Program-made: the position numbers and the translations under genes
Notes under the pieces: model-generated
Databases searched by the model: none
What the model was told of the DNA's origin: nothing
The model's input: only the letters and a program-made list of their open reading frames with translations
Assembly (NCBI GenBank): GCA_025786725.1
Contig: JAHLTZ010000003.1
Location: forward strand, 496,001 to 560,000
DNA: 64,000 bases
Direction: 5' to 3'
Source of the DNA: Syncephalis fuscata
Taxonomy: Eukaryota > Zoopagomycota > Zoopagomycetes > Zoopagales > Piptocephalidaceae
Shown: in pieces, positions 11,949 to 23,234 of the stretch
Layout: each line of letters starts with the position of its first letter
Numbering within the stretch: position 1 is the first letter of the stretch

Positions 11949-13734
11949 TTATTTATTTATTATATTATTAAATAATTTTGACTGACATTTTACATTTTCC
12001 AATAAACGTGTTGTGTAGCAAGCAGCATGCGAAGGTGCTTCTCCTTGAGCCATTTGCCAAATGGACGGATATTTCATACTATTTGATTTTTTAGTTAATA
12101 GATTATTTATAGTAGTGGCAGTAGTAGTAGTAGTAGTAGTATAGTAGTAGTAGTAGTAGTAGTGGCGAATTGTGTTTTCGATATATGTTGCAGTGCACCC
12201 TCGTTTAGTAAATAGCTAGCTCGGCAGTGTATTAAATCAAGTGCCTCTTCAACACACAGAATATCTGAGGCCAATCGTTTAAAAGATCGCTGACGCTGTT
12301 TCTTCGCGCGATTCACCTTAGTGGTTGTGGCCATCGAGGCGCTAAGTGCCAGTGCTGTTTGTAATTCATATCGTGTAACAATTCTTTTTTGGTGATTTGT
12401 GCTGTGTTGTTGTTGATGTAAACACTTGCTTGGGGAATAGTCTCCCGATGCGTATGTAGCATAGGTGCAAAATCATTATCATCTGTTGTTATCATAAAAT
12501 TAAATAGATTTGCGCGCTTCGTCGTGCGGACTATCGTCTTGTTAGAGTGCGGTTTTTTGACATCGTTGATGTTAATAACGACTGAATTTTGGCGCTGTTT
12601 ATACTACCATTAGCTATAGTATTAATAGTACTAGTTGTAGCAACACCTGCTGTACTTGGTGCACACACAAGTTTTCAAGTAATTTATCCAAAGAAATACG
12701 GCATTGTTGTGCACATAGTCGTAAATGGTTCATACGACCCGCTGCTGTATGTCTATTTAACGGCCATGCAGCACGACAGCACGGCAACAGGTAAGAGTAA
12801 GTAATTGTGTCAAATGACCTGTATCATTGGTAAATGTTGTTAGTGTTTCCAATTGTGCATTGCTATCTGTTACAGCCAATGTTGGCTTTTCAAATAAATT
12901 AATGGCACATTGATCAGCATGTAATTCACGTTCAGGCAAGCTTAGGTCTGTAAAGTCGATATCACAAATAGGACAGGCACAAATATCATCGGTTTGCTGT
13001 ATAACTGCACCATTAACGGCCCAATCTGAATTCAATGGTGATTTATACAACATGTTATCTGGTGTATCTGCCAATGCAACTGTTGAATTGTTATCATTAA
13101 CATCATTGTTGTTCACTAAATTATCCGTGCAAATTGTATCTTTGATTGGTTGTCTATTTGAATCTTTTAACATTGAATCCGTTAAATGGACTGTTGGCTG
13201 CAAATGATCAATATCCTCATCATTGATCGCGTGCATTGCTATTGACTTAAAATCTAAACAATCGCCATCTGTTATTGCAGTAGTATTATCAATAATATGA
13301 CTAGTTTTAATAACATCTTTTGTTACTGCTTTCACTGGTTCTATTGTTGCTGTAACGTGTTGTTCCGTCGATTGGTTATTAGTTGACGTTTCTTTTTTAC
13401 TTCTCTTTATAGTTGTTTCTAGTGTCAATTGTATCGATACGAGTCAGTAGTTTGTAGATAATTTGCCTGTGCCTGTACCTTGTATACAGTTTGTTCTTTT
13501 TCGTTTTGGACAAAACAAACGACTTTTTTGATTTGTATAATATAATGAACAAGCAGGTTGACTCTATTTTATAAATGTTGGTCATAATGGACGCGTAGTA
13601 CTTGCTATATAACTTACACGTTTTGTCAGGTTAGCTTTAGGCTTTGTCGCCTGCACACCAGTGGGCTGAAATATATCGTCGTCATCTTCAAGATTGTTGA
13701 GTTCTTTTAATTCAGTCGTAGTAAGATTGTACAT
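11949..13734 (-). CDS. SLX4: SLX4-like structure-specific endonuclease scaffold
   Basis: SLX4 proteins bind SLX1 and other nucleases at branched DNA. Exons are 13734-13618, 13563-13479 and 13418-11949. The 60-base second intron removes an in-frame TGA. Two UBZ-like fingers are visible: CPICDIDFTDLSLPERELHADQC, of which CPICDIDF and ERELHADQC are the key parts, and a looser CC(x)16HLRLCAQQCRIS. Then comes LQTALALSAS, the Ala/Leu/Ser helix often found after SLX4 fingers, and a C-terminal block YPSIWQMAQGEAPSHAAC. Several one-base losses must be allowed: near 12800, near 12690, in T6 at 12553-12558, in T6 at 12385-12390, and in the TAG repeat near 12140. Symbol and function rest on motif order, not on a search. 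Confidence 0.58.
12114..12165. repeat. (TAG)n microsatellite inside the SLX4-like CDS
   Basis: Two TAG runs broken by one ATAG interruption; on the minus strand they encode poly-Thr. The interruption shifts the frame and is probably one lost base. Confidence 0.8.
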
Positions 13735-14089
13735 TATGAATGAACAAGTTGGCGGTTTTAGTGGATCTGTTTTATGAATTTTTCTTTTTCATTTCGCTTG
13801 TATTTACCGCATCTTGATATTTACTTGTTTCCAAGCAGCCATATACTTTGTTTACTATTGAAGGTATTAGTGCGGCATATTACGTGTTCAATAGAGCTTG
13901 AACATTCAACGATCAAGAGGATAGCGACGATTGCTGTAACGATACGGGTAAGCATAGTAGGGATTCAAAGTATCATATAAATACGCTTGGACGCGGTAGC
14001 AAGTTATTACGTTTTAACTAGTGAACTTTTATTTTTATTCTATATACTAATTGAATGGTATTATAGGCGTATATATATATATCGAGAAA
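13735..14089. other. divergent promoter region, SLX4-like / pinin
   Basis: A 355-base spacer between divergently transcribed genes. A short (TA)n run lies just upstream of the pinin start codon. No coding signal. Confidence 0.45.
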
Positions 14090-15075
14090 ATGAGTGAGAC
14101 TACATCAGTTGGTCAGGTTGAAATGTCGACGGCAACACAGGATGATACTCATGTAGCAATGGTATGTTAGAATATACTGTCAACTACATAATAATTGTAA
14201 CATATAAATTTCTAGACAAATAAAGAATCGATAGTAGGAACTGATGGCGATTCTACCATGAATACAGAGGATAATAACGGTGATAAGCCAGTGTCATTGA
14301 TCAATAAAGAGGAGGTGAAACGTCGATCAAAACGTATGCTAGGTGTTATGTTGGGCACGTTAAATAGTTTTAAAAAGGCCAACGATAACAAGACTGATGC
14401 AGTAAGTAGCATAAAAGAAAGAACCATAGATAGACAACAGTACATGTACTGATGGAAATTATTGTTAATAGGAGAGAAGACGCGAAGCATTAGAAACAAA
14501 ACTACAGGATCGAATGTCTAAGGAAAAAGAAAGTTGGAAAAACGACGAGAAGAAATTCAAGAAGAGCGTCGACAAAGAATTCTAGAGTCACATCGCATGT
14601 TACAAGAGAAACAACAACGACAAGCAGTACGTAATAATAATAATAATAATAATCAGAAAAGATACAATAATACTAAATGATGTGTGTGTAGAAAACTGTT
14701 TTAATGCGCCGTCGACTTCATTGTTCTAGTTTCTTAAAAACAACCACCGGTCCTAAATTATACTATCTACCGGCCAAATTAACAGATAAACAAGCAGCTC
14801 AGCTTAAAGAGCAAGTGTCTGAAACTAAGCATTATGTCAAGGAACGGATGCCTGAACTACTGGAACGCAATAGATCCGATGAAACCGACGATGTTATCAA
14901 CGTGGCCGATGGTCGAGATCAACGTTTGGGCGAGGAACATGACGAAACAATGCTAGAGATGGAAGCGGAACTTACTTCAAATAATTTGGATACGATGCAG
15001 GATGATTCAGATGAACCTGGTGCAATAAGAGATGGCGCATTAAATGATTATGACATGGAGTTAACGGAAAAGTAA
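14090..15075 (+). CDS. pinin/SDK/memA domain protein
   Basis: Pinin is a nuclear speckle protein of the exon junction complex periphery that acts in splicing. Four exons: 14090-14161, 14216-14401, 14472-14626 and 14692-15075. The family hallmark is clear in exon 2: RRSKRMLGVMLGTLNSFKK (family pattern R..R..G..LGTL..F). A long charged helix follows in exon 3 (RRREALETKLQDRM...RREEIQEERRQRILESH), then PKLYYLPAKLT. The C-terminus is acidic. Exon 3 needs one extra A at 14530-14532, after which the phases of all four exons agree. It is divergent from the SLX4-like gene. Confidence 0.82.
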
Positions 15076-15283
15076 AGCATCCGAGAAGAAGATTACAAAT
15101 GAAAATTGAACTGTTTTTAATTCATTTATCATAATATAATTATTCCATTAATAAATATAGTGTTGTTGTTAAGTGGCACATTAAAGATTTACGTACAATA
15201 TTCGGTTTATTCTTTCTTCATTCAAATGGTATACACAAAGCACTGCAAATTGGGATGTTAACTATACTGCTATGGACAATAGA

Positions 15284-16481
15284 TTAGGATGGTTCTGGAT
15301 TGTCGATAGTCTCTGATTCGGATGATTCAAGTGTATCTATTCGAATGAATTCACGTAACCGATTGTATAGCATCTTCTGTTGTGTTTTTAATCTTTCTTG
15401 AATTCCGTGATGTTTAAATTCTGCTACAAATAGCTCATAATAATCTTCGGGTGTCTTTTGTATATTATATCGCATTAAAATAGCGCCTGTTCTGTTACTA
15501 TAATTATAAAAATAATTGACGAGCTGCTCGATTAGCTGATTCGTGCGTACTAAATGACATCCCAGATATTCAATAATGTCCCGTGCCTCACGCACGGTTA
15601 TTGTGCGATATTCAAGCTTTGTCTTTATATCGTTGGTAGTTTCTTCTTCTTCGTTTCCATTAAATGTTTATATTTTAAGAGTTCTGTTTTGTTATCAGCT
15701 AGCTCGTAAGTTTGTTCCCTATAATTTTCCTCTTTCCGCCATTGCTGTCGCAGCTTTACAAGTGCTTCTTTTTCTTTTTCGCGGGCTTGAGTCTCGCTAT
15801 GATGTGCCTTTTCTTCAGCTAGCCATACGTCGCGCTGTTGCTGGTGTTTTCTATCTTCATTAGCCCACATTAATCGCTTTAACGAGTGTTGCACTTCTTC
15901 TTTGGTCCATTGTATCTTCTTTTTCTTGTGCTTCTTATCCTCTTCCATCCACTGCGTCTGCTTCTGCTGATGTTCCTTCTCTTTTCTAGCATACGCTTCA
16001 AACTCTTGTTCCATTTTTCGTTTCGTTTCTTCCCATTCGAGTACCTCATGTTTATGTTTTTCTTTTTCTTTCTCCCATTGAGCCTGTTGTACTTTCTGTG
16101 CCTCTCTAGCACAGTCCCATAAAAACAAATCCTTTTGGTGGTCCTTTTCATCAAGCTGGTGCTGTCGAGTTCTTTCCTCAAGATCGGATGTGGATGTTGC
16201 CATTACTGCTAACCAATTGCGCATGCTTGTTTCCATTTTAGCCTTGTCTTCATTCCACAATAATCGCTTTCGTGCGTATTTCTTTTCCTCTGCACGCCAT
16301 TGCTGCCGTAGTTTCTCTTGCGCGCTACTTCTGCTTGAAATTGATGTCGTAAAATGCCAAGCAAATCTTCTACATTGGCCTGAAGTTATATTAGCAAAGG
16401 TCTAAAGCAACCATAAAACATTACATTAAACTCACAGTCTTTTAATGACTTATCCTCGTCACAACCAATTTTCAAAACCAT
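15284..16481 (-). CDS. coiled-coil protein with Trp/His 14-residue repeats
   Basis: Family not recognised. From about 16300 down to 15740 the protein is one long helix with Trp every 14 residues and His seven residues after many of them, for example QWMEEDKKHKKKKI, QWTKEEVQHSLKRL, MWANEDRKHQQQRD and VWLAEEKAHHSETQ. The C-terminal part (ARDIIEYLGCHLVRTNQLIE, ILMRYNIQKTPEDYYELF) is a different, mixed helical region. One base is missing in the A3 run at 15663-15665 (plus strand); restoring it joins the two parts. The likely start is ATG at 16481-16479 with an intron 16402-16435, but exon phases there do not match cleanly, so the first about 60 codons are uncertain. No signal peptide. Confidence 0.66.
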
Positions 16482-17256
16482 GTTAAAACAGAGAGAAATA
16501 GAGGGAGAGGAGAGAAAAAAACAGAGAGAGAAAGCAACTAGCAAGAAAGAAGATGGTCAAAACGGATCTGTGATGTCAATTACCGCCTTTGGTCATGTGT
16601 ATCCTTATGACCATTTCTGTTTTCGTACAACCCGCCATCTATAAATGGCGGTTTTTGAAAACAAAGCAACCTCGTGACATTTGAATTTGAACGTTCTCAA
16701 CACTATTTATTATTATTAATATTAATAGATGGAACTATTGTACTTTGACTCTCATTTTTTATTCACTCATTTCACTTCCTTTTTTAATACTTTTAGACAT
16801 AAACATCTACTCATCACTATTCCATGTGCACTATTCCATGTATAATATTGTATCCAACATTAATTAATTCATGTTTAATTATTGATACAATAATGTAATT
16901 AATTAGTTGTTTTTATTATTGCTTTAATATATACACATGTACTGTCATTTATTTAGTCAAATTGGCTATAGGGGAAGTGACTGTCTAATAAACGACTTTT
17001 TTAATAATTATATTAATATTAATCTTACATCACAAATATGCCCAAAATATGATAGTAGAACATTAGAAAATAGAAGAGACTGTTTAGATGCAAGAATCCA
17101 TGCTGTACATAGATGCAACAACAATCAATGTGGAATGACATGGAATTGCAATTATATGACTTTTATTAGTATTCAATCAACATTTTTACACATGGCCAAC
17201 AACAATAATGATCAACCTCAAATGTTTTAAAAAAATCAAATAGTATGCTATATTTT
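16482..17256. other. AT-rich intergenic region
   Basis: It holds a GA-rich tract near 16492-16556, the probable 5' flank of the Trp/His gene. A 97-codon open frame at 16937-17230 has no recognisable content, and I do not call it a gene. Confidence 0.45.
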
Positions 17257-18165
17257 TCATTTAAATCGATTTATTAATATAACTTTAAAATATTTGGTTG
17301 CGCATGGTGCCAGAAGCGTGCTGATATAAAAAATAATACGTACTGCTGTGCTTTTCATCTTGTCTTCAATAAAAGTTTTATAAAGATTAACGTAGTTGCT
17401 ATCTAATATTACTTCCTTGTTGCTGCTAAGTGGATATTTAAGTGCTATATCTAAAATACTCTGTGCTTCTTTGTTACTCTCGTTTATCCATCTTCAACAC
17501 AATCGGAAAGTTGTTTGTTTGGTGCCGACGCACATCCCCACTTAGCGAGTGCAGCTGATAGCTCATTTTTTTTAGGTCGGAGACAATTTTTTAGCAAATG
17601 TTTCGGGATCGTTATTCATAACCGTTTTTGGAAGAAAAGAATCCCACACGGCATGAAGATTGGTGCTGGTCTTGCCATACCAAAGAGCCAGCACACCGTT
17701 AGCTCCTCCTAAATAACTGGTAACATGCAGTGGCTGACTTGCATCACTTAGATAGTGCAATAAGAACTAATGCCATCTTTCCTCCTGCCTGTGGAGCGTT
17801 GCATGCTGAAGCAAGTGCGGCTCTAATTATGCCACTGGTAAGACATCTATTTCTAACGCAATGGGCTGGAGCGTATGGAGTGAGAGTTGGTGGTGTGTGT
17901 GGGATACTGACATAATGCTCAAATTGGGTACCTGCATATGCTGGTATATTTCGAATGGTATCTGCCCAATTAGCGGCTATTCCCCATTCGACGTTTGTAT
18001 TTTTAGCATTAAGCATATTTTGACCTCATTACGAACACCGTCTGATAATAAATCTTTCACCATGAATGCTATTGCGTCGTGTGCAACTGGGCCCCAGGCA
18101 TCAGCAAAGGATGTGGCGGCAACGCACATAGTGATGGCTAAAATAATACTTTTTGATAGCAACAT
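17257..18165 (-). CDS. S1/P1-type secreted nuclease, proximal copy, frameshifted
   Basis: Paralogue of the gene at 19287-20164. Signal peptide MLLSKSIILAITMCVAATSF, then mature W1 in DAWGPVAHD. All zinc ligands of the family are present: Trp1, His in VAHD, Asp in ANWAD, His in EHYVSIP, His/Asp in HYLSD, His in QPLH, and His/Asp in LHAVWD. At least five single-base losses interrupt the frame: near 18022, two near 17762-17785, near 17570 and near 17490. Downstream sequence still aligns to the copy (CASAPNKQLSDCV, WINESNKEA, LLAPCATK). It could be a young pseudogene or a gene damaged only by consensus errors. The stop at 17257 lies beyond the paralogue's end. Confidence 0.7.
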
Positions 18166-19286
18166 TTTAATGATTGTTAACGTAATGGCAAGTGGGTGAG
18201 CGTAAAAGAATATAGTTGTTTGTAAAAAATATGCTTTAGTCAATAAAGCTGATATCTAACGTTTAAATGATGGAGAAACTAATGAGAAGCTTTGCTTAGA
18301 TTGCTTGTTGACTGATGGTATAGAGGTATAAATTACCAATTATCTGACGCGTTTAAATAGCCTGGCTTACTGTAGCATTTATTAAATATTTGTACATTTG
18401 AAATAGCACCACAGTTTGAATCCTGAAACATATTAACCGGTTAGCTCCTTTCTGTTACAAAACAACATGTACTTATCTGCCAATAATTATATAGTTATAT
18501 GACTATAACATTCGCAATAGTGGCTGTATAACTGTAATTAGTCAGTATTACGATCTTAGGTATAATAATTATACATTTGCTATTACGGCTAATGATTTAA
18601 ATTAACTAATTGAATTTTGGTGTTTACCATGGCGATAAAGTGCAATATTCTGTGGTGGAACTGTTGTATCATCCACGTATGATAACGAGTGCAGTGTTAA
18701 TGGAAAGGGGCGCCTTACCTTTACACGTTTTCTTGTTTTGCAAAAAACTGTTTTAACTAGATTCTATAGAGACTCTGATGTGTACCGACTATGTGGCTGG
18801 ATTTGTTTCGTATCATAGTTTTCAATGATTATAAAAGTGCTATAATTACCAGATTTTAACACATGGTACCGAAAAAACCAGATTTAGACACATGCTACCT
18901 TGCTATCACTTGCCCGTGTTTTCCATACATGCCAACAGCCAACAACATGCGCGTCATTTATTAAGAAATAATTTATCAAACATCATTACAGCTGCGTCTA
19001 TGTGTACTAAATATAGAACGAAAATGGCAGTATTATTGTACATGATACATGGTGATGTTGTTTCATCCGATTCCAATGATGTACTTATTTTTTGGTATTC
19101 AAAGAAAGTGCTAACCAGGTTTTTTATTTTGGTAAATGACAGTATTTGTAATTTATGGCAATTCTGTACAATAATGAAATTATATTTTAATTTGGTAAAA
19201 GTATAACAGTTAGATTTAATTCATTAATAGCAGTTACTATTGCTCTGCATTCTATAACTGTTTATTTAATGTATAAAACTGTAATA
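18166..19286. repeat. spacer with duplicated 5' flank of the S1/P1 genes
   Basis: Bases about 18166-18640 align to 20165-20580, so the duplication that made the two nuclease genes carried at least 400 bases of promoter. The remainder (about 18640-19286) is AT-rich without a recognisable gene. Confidence 0.65.
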
Positions 19287-20164
19287 TTATTTGGTTGCGC
19301 ATGGTGCCAAAAGTTTGTTAATATACCCAGCAGTGCGTACAGCCGTGGCTAACATTTTGTTTTGAACTAGCGTGCTATACTTAGCAACGTATTTGCTATC
19401 TAAAATTAGACCATTGGGGTCGGTTGAAGCTGGTAGTGCCTTTAGAATAGCATGTGCGTCTTTGCTACCCTCGTTTATCCATTCAATAACACAATCGTCA
19501 AGCTGTTTGTTTTTTGCCGACGTACATCCACCCCATTTGGTAACTTGAGCCGCATAGGCTGGAGTTTTCAAAAGAATGGACCATTTTTCAGCAAATTCTT
19601 TGGGATCGTCATCCATAACTTCTTTTGGAATTAAAGTGTCCCATACGGCATGAAGATTGGTGCTGGCCTTGCCATTCCAACGAACTAGCACACCGTTAGC
19701 TCCTCCTAAATAACTGATAACATGCAATGGCTGGTTCACATCGTTTAGATAGTGCAATAAGAATCTAATGGCATCTTTTTTCCTGCCGGTGGAGCATTGC
19801 ATGCTGAGGCAAGTGCGGCTCTAGTTATGCCACTGGTAAGACATCTATTTCTAACGCAATGGGCTGGAGCGTATGGAGCGGGGGTTGGCGGCGTGTATGG
19901 GATACTGACATAATGCTCAGAGGCGGTGTTTGAATACTCTGATACATATCGAACAGTATCAGCCCAATTAGCGGCTTCTCCCCAATTTTCGGGTGTTTTT
20001 GCCCCACCAATTATTTTATTGACTTCTGCTTGGACCTTTGGCGGCAATAGCTCTTTCGCCAAATATGTTATTGCATTGTGTCCATCGCGGCCCCAGGCAT
20101 CAGCGAAGGATGTGGCGGCAACACACATAATGATGGCTGAAATAAGGCTTTTTGACAGCAACAT
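19287..20164 (-). CDS. S1/P1-type secreted nuclease, distal copy
   Basis: Zinc-dependent single-strand nuclease / 3'-nucleotidase, secreted. Signal peptide MLLSKSLISAIIMCVAAT, mature Trp in DAWGRDGHNA. The trinuclear zinc ligands can all be found: Trp1, His6 (RDGH), Asp in ANWAD, His in EHYVSIP, His and Asp in HYLND, His in QPLH, and His and Asp in LHAVWD. The mature chain is about 270 residues, usual for the family. One frameshift occurs in T6 at 19776-19781 (A6 on the coding strand): an extra A joins NAPPAG to KKDAIRFLLHYLND. No introns. It ends KLLAPCATK. Confidence 0.85.
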
Positions 20165-21046
20165 TTTAATGATCGTTAACGTAATGGAAAGCGAGTGAGC
20201 GTAAAAGGGTATAGTTGCTGGTTAGATTGCTTGTTGGCTGATGATATAGAGGTGTAAATTGCCAATTGTCTGACGCGTTTAAATAGCTTGGTTTGCTGTA
20301 GCATTTGTTAAATATTTGTGCATTTGAAATAAAATTTTAAGACATGAAACACATTAACCGGTTAACTCCTTTTTGTTACAGAGCAACACGTACTTATCTG
20401 CCTATAATCATATAACCATACGCCTACAGCATTAGCAATAATGGCTATATAATCGTAATTAATTAGCATTATTACTTTGGAAATAAAGATTACATACTTA
20501 CTATTACAGTTAATAATTTACACAAACTGCTTGATTTTTCAATATTTGCCATAGTATTAAAGTGCGATATTCTATAGAAACATCGACGTGTATAAAGAAC
20601 GTGGTTACGCATGTTTCGTATCCTTAATTTTATTAATTAAAAGCTCTGTCATTTGTCAAATTATAATGAACAATCATAAAATAACCGGACTAATTACGCA
20701 TTGTTTTGATATAGTTACCCGTGTTTCTTATCCGTGTTAACGGTTAACAATATGACACACCACACATCAGACAATATTGTATTACATACTATTATATTTG
20801 CGTATTCACGTTCGCATTGAAATAGCAAAAATTACTTTGTACCATTGTACTATTTAATATTTTATTTCATAGTGTCTATTTAATCATAACACGCTGAGTT
20901 TTTTCATTGAATATAAAATGAGTTCGTATATAAATACGACGATTATAGCATTATGAAACCACTATTGTATGTTACAGATTTTCCGTATCCTAGTTTGACT
21001 CCGTTTTATTATTGGAAACCTTGAAATTATGCCAAGACGTCTATCA
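20165..21046. other. 5' flank of distal nuclease and AT-rich spacer
   Basis: The first about 415 bases match the flank of the proximal nuclease (see 18166-19286). The rest shows no coding or RNA gene signal that I can see. Confidence 0.5.
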
Positions 21047-22363
21047 TTAAATTGACGTACTTAGCAATCCCTTAGCGATTTCCTGTGGTATAGCACGATA
21101 TTTTGGATCTACAGTCAACATTTTAAAAACATACGACCTATATGATTCATGCATAGCCATATTGTTTCATGCATCTTCAACGCCACGTTTTTCCCTTTAT
21201 ATTCATAGTAAATACCGCCCAGTTGCTTTTCATACTCGCTAGGTGATTGCATTTGCAATTCACGACCATTATGCACAAATCCATGGGGTGGCAAGCCAGC
21301 ACAGCAAAGTATGCCATCAAGGCAGTCATCCATGAATCGCGTTTTTTGACATTAATTTTTGGAATCACCATGGATTCTGGCGCTTCGTAACCCATAGAAG
21401 TTGTAGGTGGTACTTGTGGAATTGGTACTTTTGTTGCTGTATTCATCTTTATAATGGTAGCTTTTGTATAGTTTGTTAGCATGAGCTGGCTACTTTCTCC
21501 ATTTTTATAAAATCGGATTGCTAAACAATAGCAGTTCAGTCTCATGTATTTATGATAATACCTTTCAGTAACTTACTATCGGGATTGATATTATTATGTG
21601 CAACACCAGCATAATGTAGAAATGCCACGGCTATTCACAGAGTTAATTCTCATTTATCAACCTCCAATAAAATTATTACCTTGCACTAGCATTTTGTAGC
21701 ATTCTGGAAGTACTTTGACTTTTTTTCGTCACTGATGCGGTAAAAAACGTACGGAACGAAAATAAATCTTGACGAGATGTGACCATACAGTAGTAATCTC
21801 CTACCCAGAAATCATGCAAAAGCTGAGACACCCACTTGCTTCCTTGTGCCAAAATATTATTAGAGTTCTTTGCTAATTGTATTTGCTAAATTAAACATGA
21901 ATGTTTAGTTCATGTTACATCGCTATAGAGCAAGCCTACGTACTCGTAAAATACGTTCATCGTGTTCGTTTTGTTTTTTATCCCGTGAACATTTAAGCGT
22001 CGCTCCACCAAAGTAATCATTGGTATAATACGCAGAGGCAATGGCCGTGTTTTCGTCCCGAAATATCCATTTGGAAATGCTGAGTCCCACCTGGCCGTAT
22101 ACATCATAATCTCCCGTATTTGCCAGTTTGAAGCCGTAGAGTCCACTGGTGAATGGCACTTTATCCCACAAGAATTCATTCATCGGCGGAAGAATTTCAT
22201 TGTCTGTATCTTCCGAATCGTAAATCGGGGATTTTCCAGTATCTTCTTCATGTTCTAGAGCCCATCGAACAACAGGATTGTTAATCACTACAACATTATT
22301 AACTGCTTTGGTTGTAGTGGCCAGCAAGCAGCAAATAGCAATAGTTGAAACAACTAAACGCAT
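21047..22363 (-). CDS. secreted protein kinase-like protein, apparent pseudokinase
   Basis: Signal peptide MRLVVSTIAICCLLATTTKA, then a divergent kinase fold read over at least four exons (about 22363-21970, 21896-21680, 21637-21582, 21527-21047). Landmarks in order: a beta-3-like GGATLKCSRD; the catalytic-loop equivalent FLHYAGVAHNNINPDTI, where HRD is HNN; the DFG equivalent MLTNYTKA, with Asp replaced; an intact activation-segment end MGYEAPES; and a subdomain XI-like KMLTVDPKYRAIPQEI. Both Asp residues needed for phosphotransfer are changed, so it is probably inactive. One base is missing in T6 at 21342-21347, another near 21158, and the third exon junction is unclear. Its partner and role are unknown. 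A related gene is at 41125. Confidence 0.68.
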
Positions 22364-23234
22364 TGTGGTCAGCAATTTATTCTAGCAGCCGGTGTTTATA
22401 TAAAATATTATAGCTTTTATGCAATAGCTATATGGACTGTATGGTGACGATAACTTTACGAATATTAAAAGTACAATAATATTGCAAAGTGCTTTAAATA
22501 ATTTTATTTTATTAAACATAAAAAGTAAGGACCATGTGGCTAATAAACATTCTTTTTAACCGCCGAACAATGCCATAAATAACGTAAAAGCACGATGCAA
22601 CTATTTATGGCAATTCTAATTAAACATTAGTCGTTCTTATTCGGTAATTTTCCAACGTTTATCACGACAACTAAAATGTCAGTTGATGGTGTTAACAATA
22701 ACCTGAATTATTAAAAAATACCCAAAAGTATGATTGCATTAGATAGTAATGTTTATCTATGTTCGCATGTATCTACACGTATAGTTGAAACAATAAACGA
22801 AAGATGTAAATGATAAACGTGGAGCATGTTATATTTTGAATTCAATACGCAAATAAATCAGTTAAACTAATGGAGCAAACAAAACAAAATTCATCCATGT
22901 TATCTAGCAAAGTAGCATGTTACTTTGGCAAATAAACGACGGACGAATACACTGGAATGTTAACGCTGAGTATAATGGTTTTACGCATCAATAAAACGTC
23001 AGAGCGAGAAGTCAAATAATATAAATGCTCAGATAACGAGACCAAGCTAATAAGTAGAATCCCGAGTTTAATCAAATGATTAACTCGCTATAATACCATA
23101 TATAACTTGCGGCCATTGTTATCCTTCAAATGGGCGATAGCTTTTCAGTATTACTATGTAATATTATATTTGAAAAGCGGTACGTCCAAATGTGCTTAAA
23201 CACGTCACCATTTTGCAGAAATAGAATGGTTTAG
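22364..23234. other. intergenic region and 3' UTR of the GPx gene
   Basis: No gene seen. The minus-strand 3' UTR of the Sec-GPx lies here and would have to hold a SECIS element. I could not fit a convincing RTGA/AA/GA SECIS by eye. An inverted repeat GAGTTTAATC/GATTAACTC lies at about 23064-23085. Confidence 0.45.

Noticed and set aside
12589-12804. Plus-strand frame starting with a hydrophobic stretch (signal-peptide-like)
   Set aside because: It lies antisense inside the SLX4-like coding region, whose finger motifs cover the same bases.
16937-17230. 97-codon open frame with several cysteines
   Set aside because: No signal peptide, no recognisable motif, and composition like the surrounding AT-rich spacer.
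18892-19206. Plus-strand 104-codon frame between the nuclease copies
   Set aside because: No motif; sequence matches the base composition of the duplicated spacer.
23064-23085. Inverted repeat as a SECIS element or terminator
   Set aside because: It lacks the RTGA/GA quartet and apical AA needed for SECIS, and intrinsic terminators do not apply to nuclear genes.
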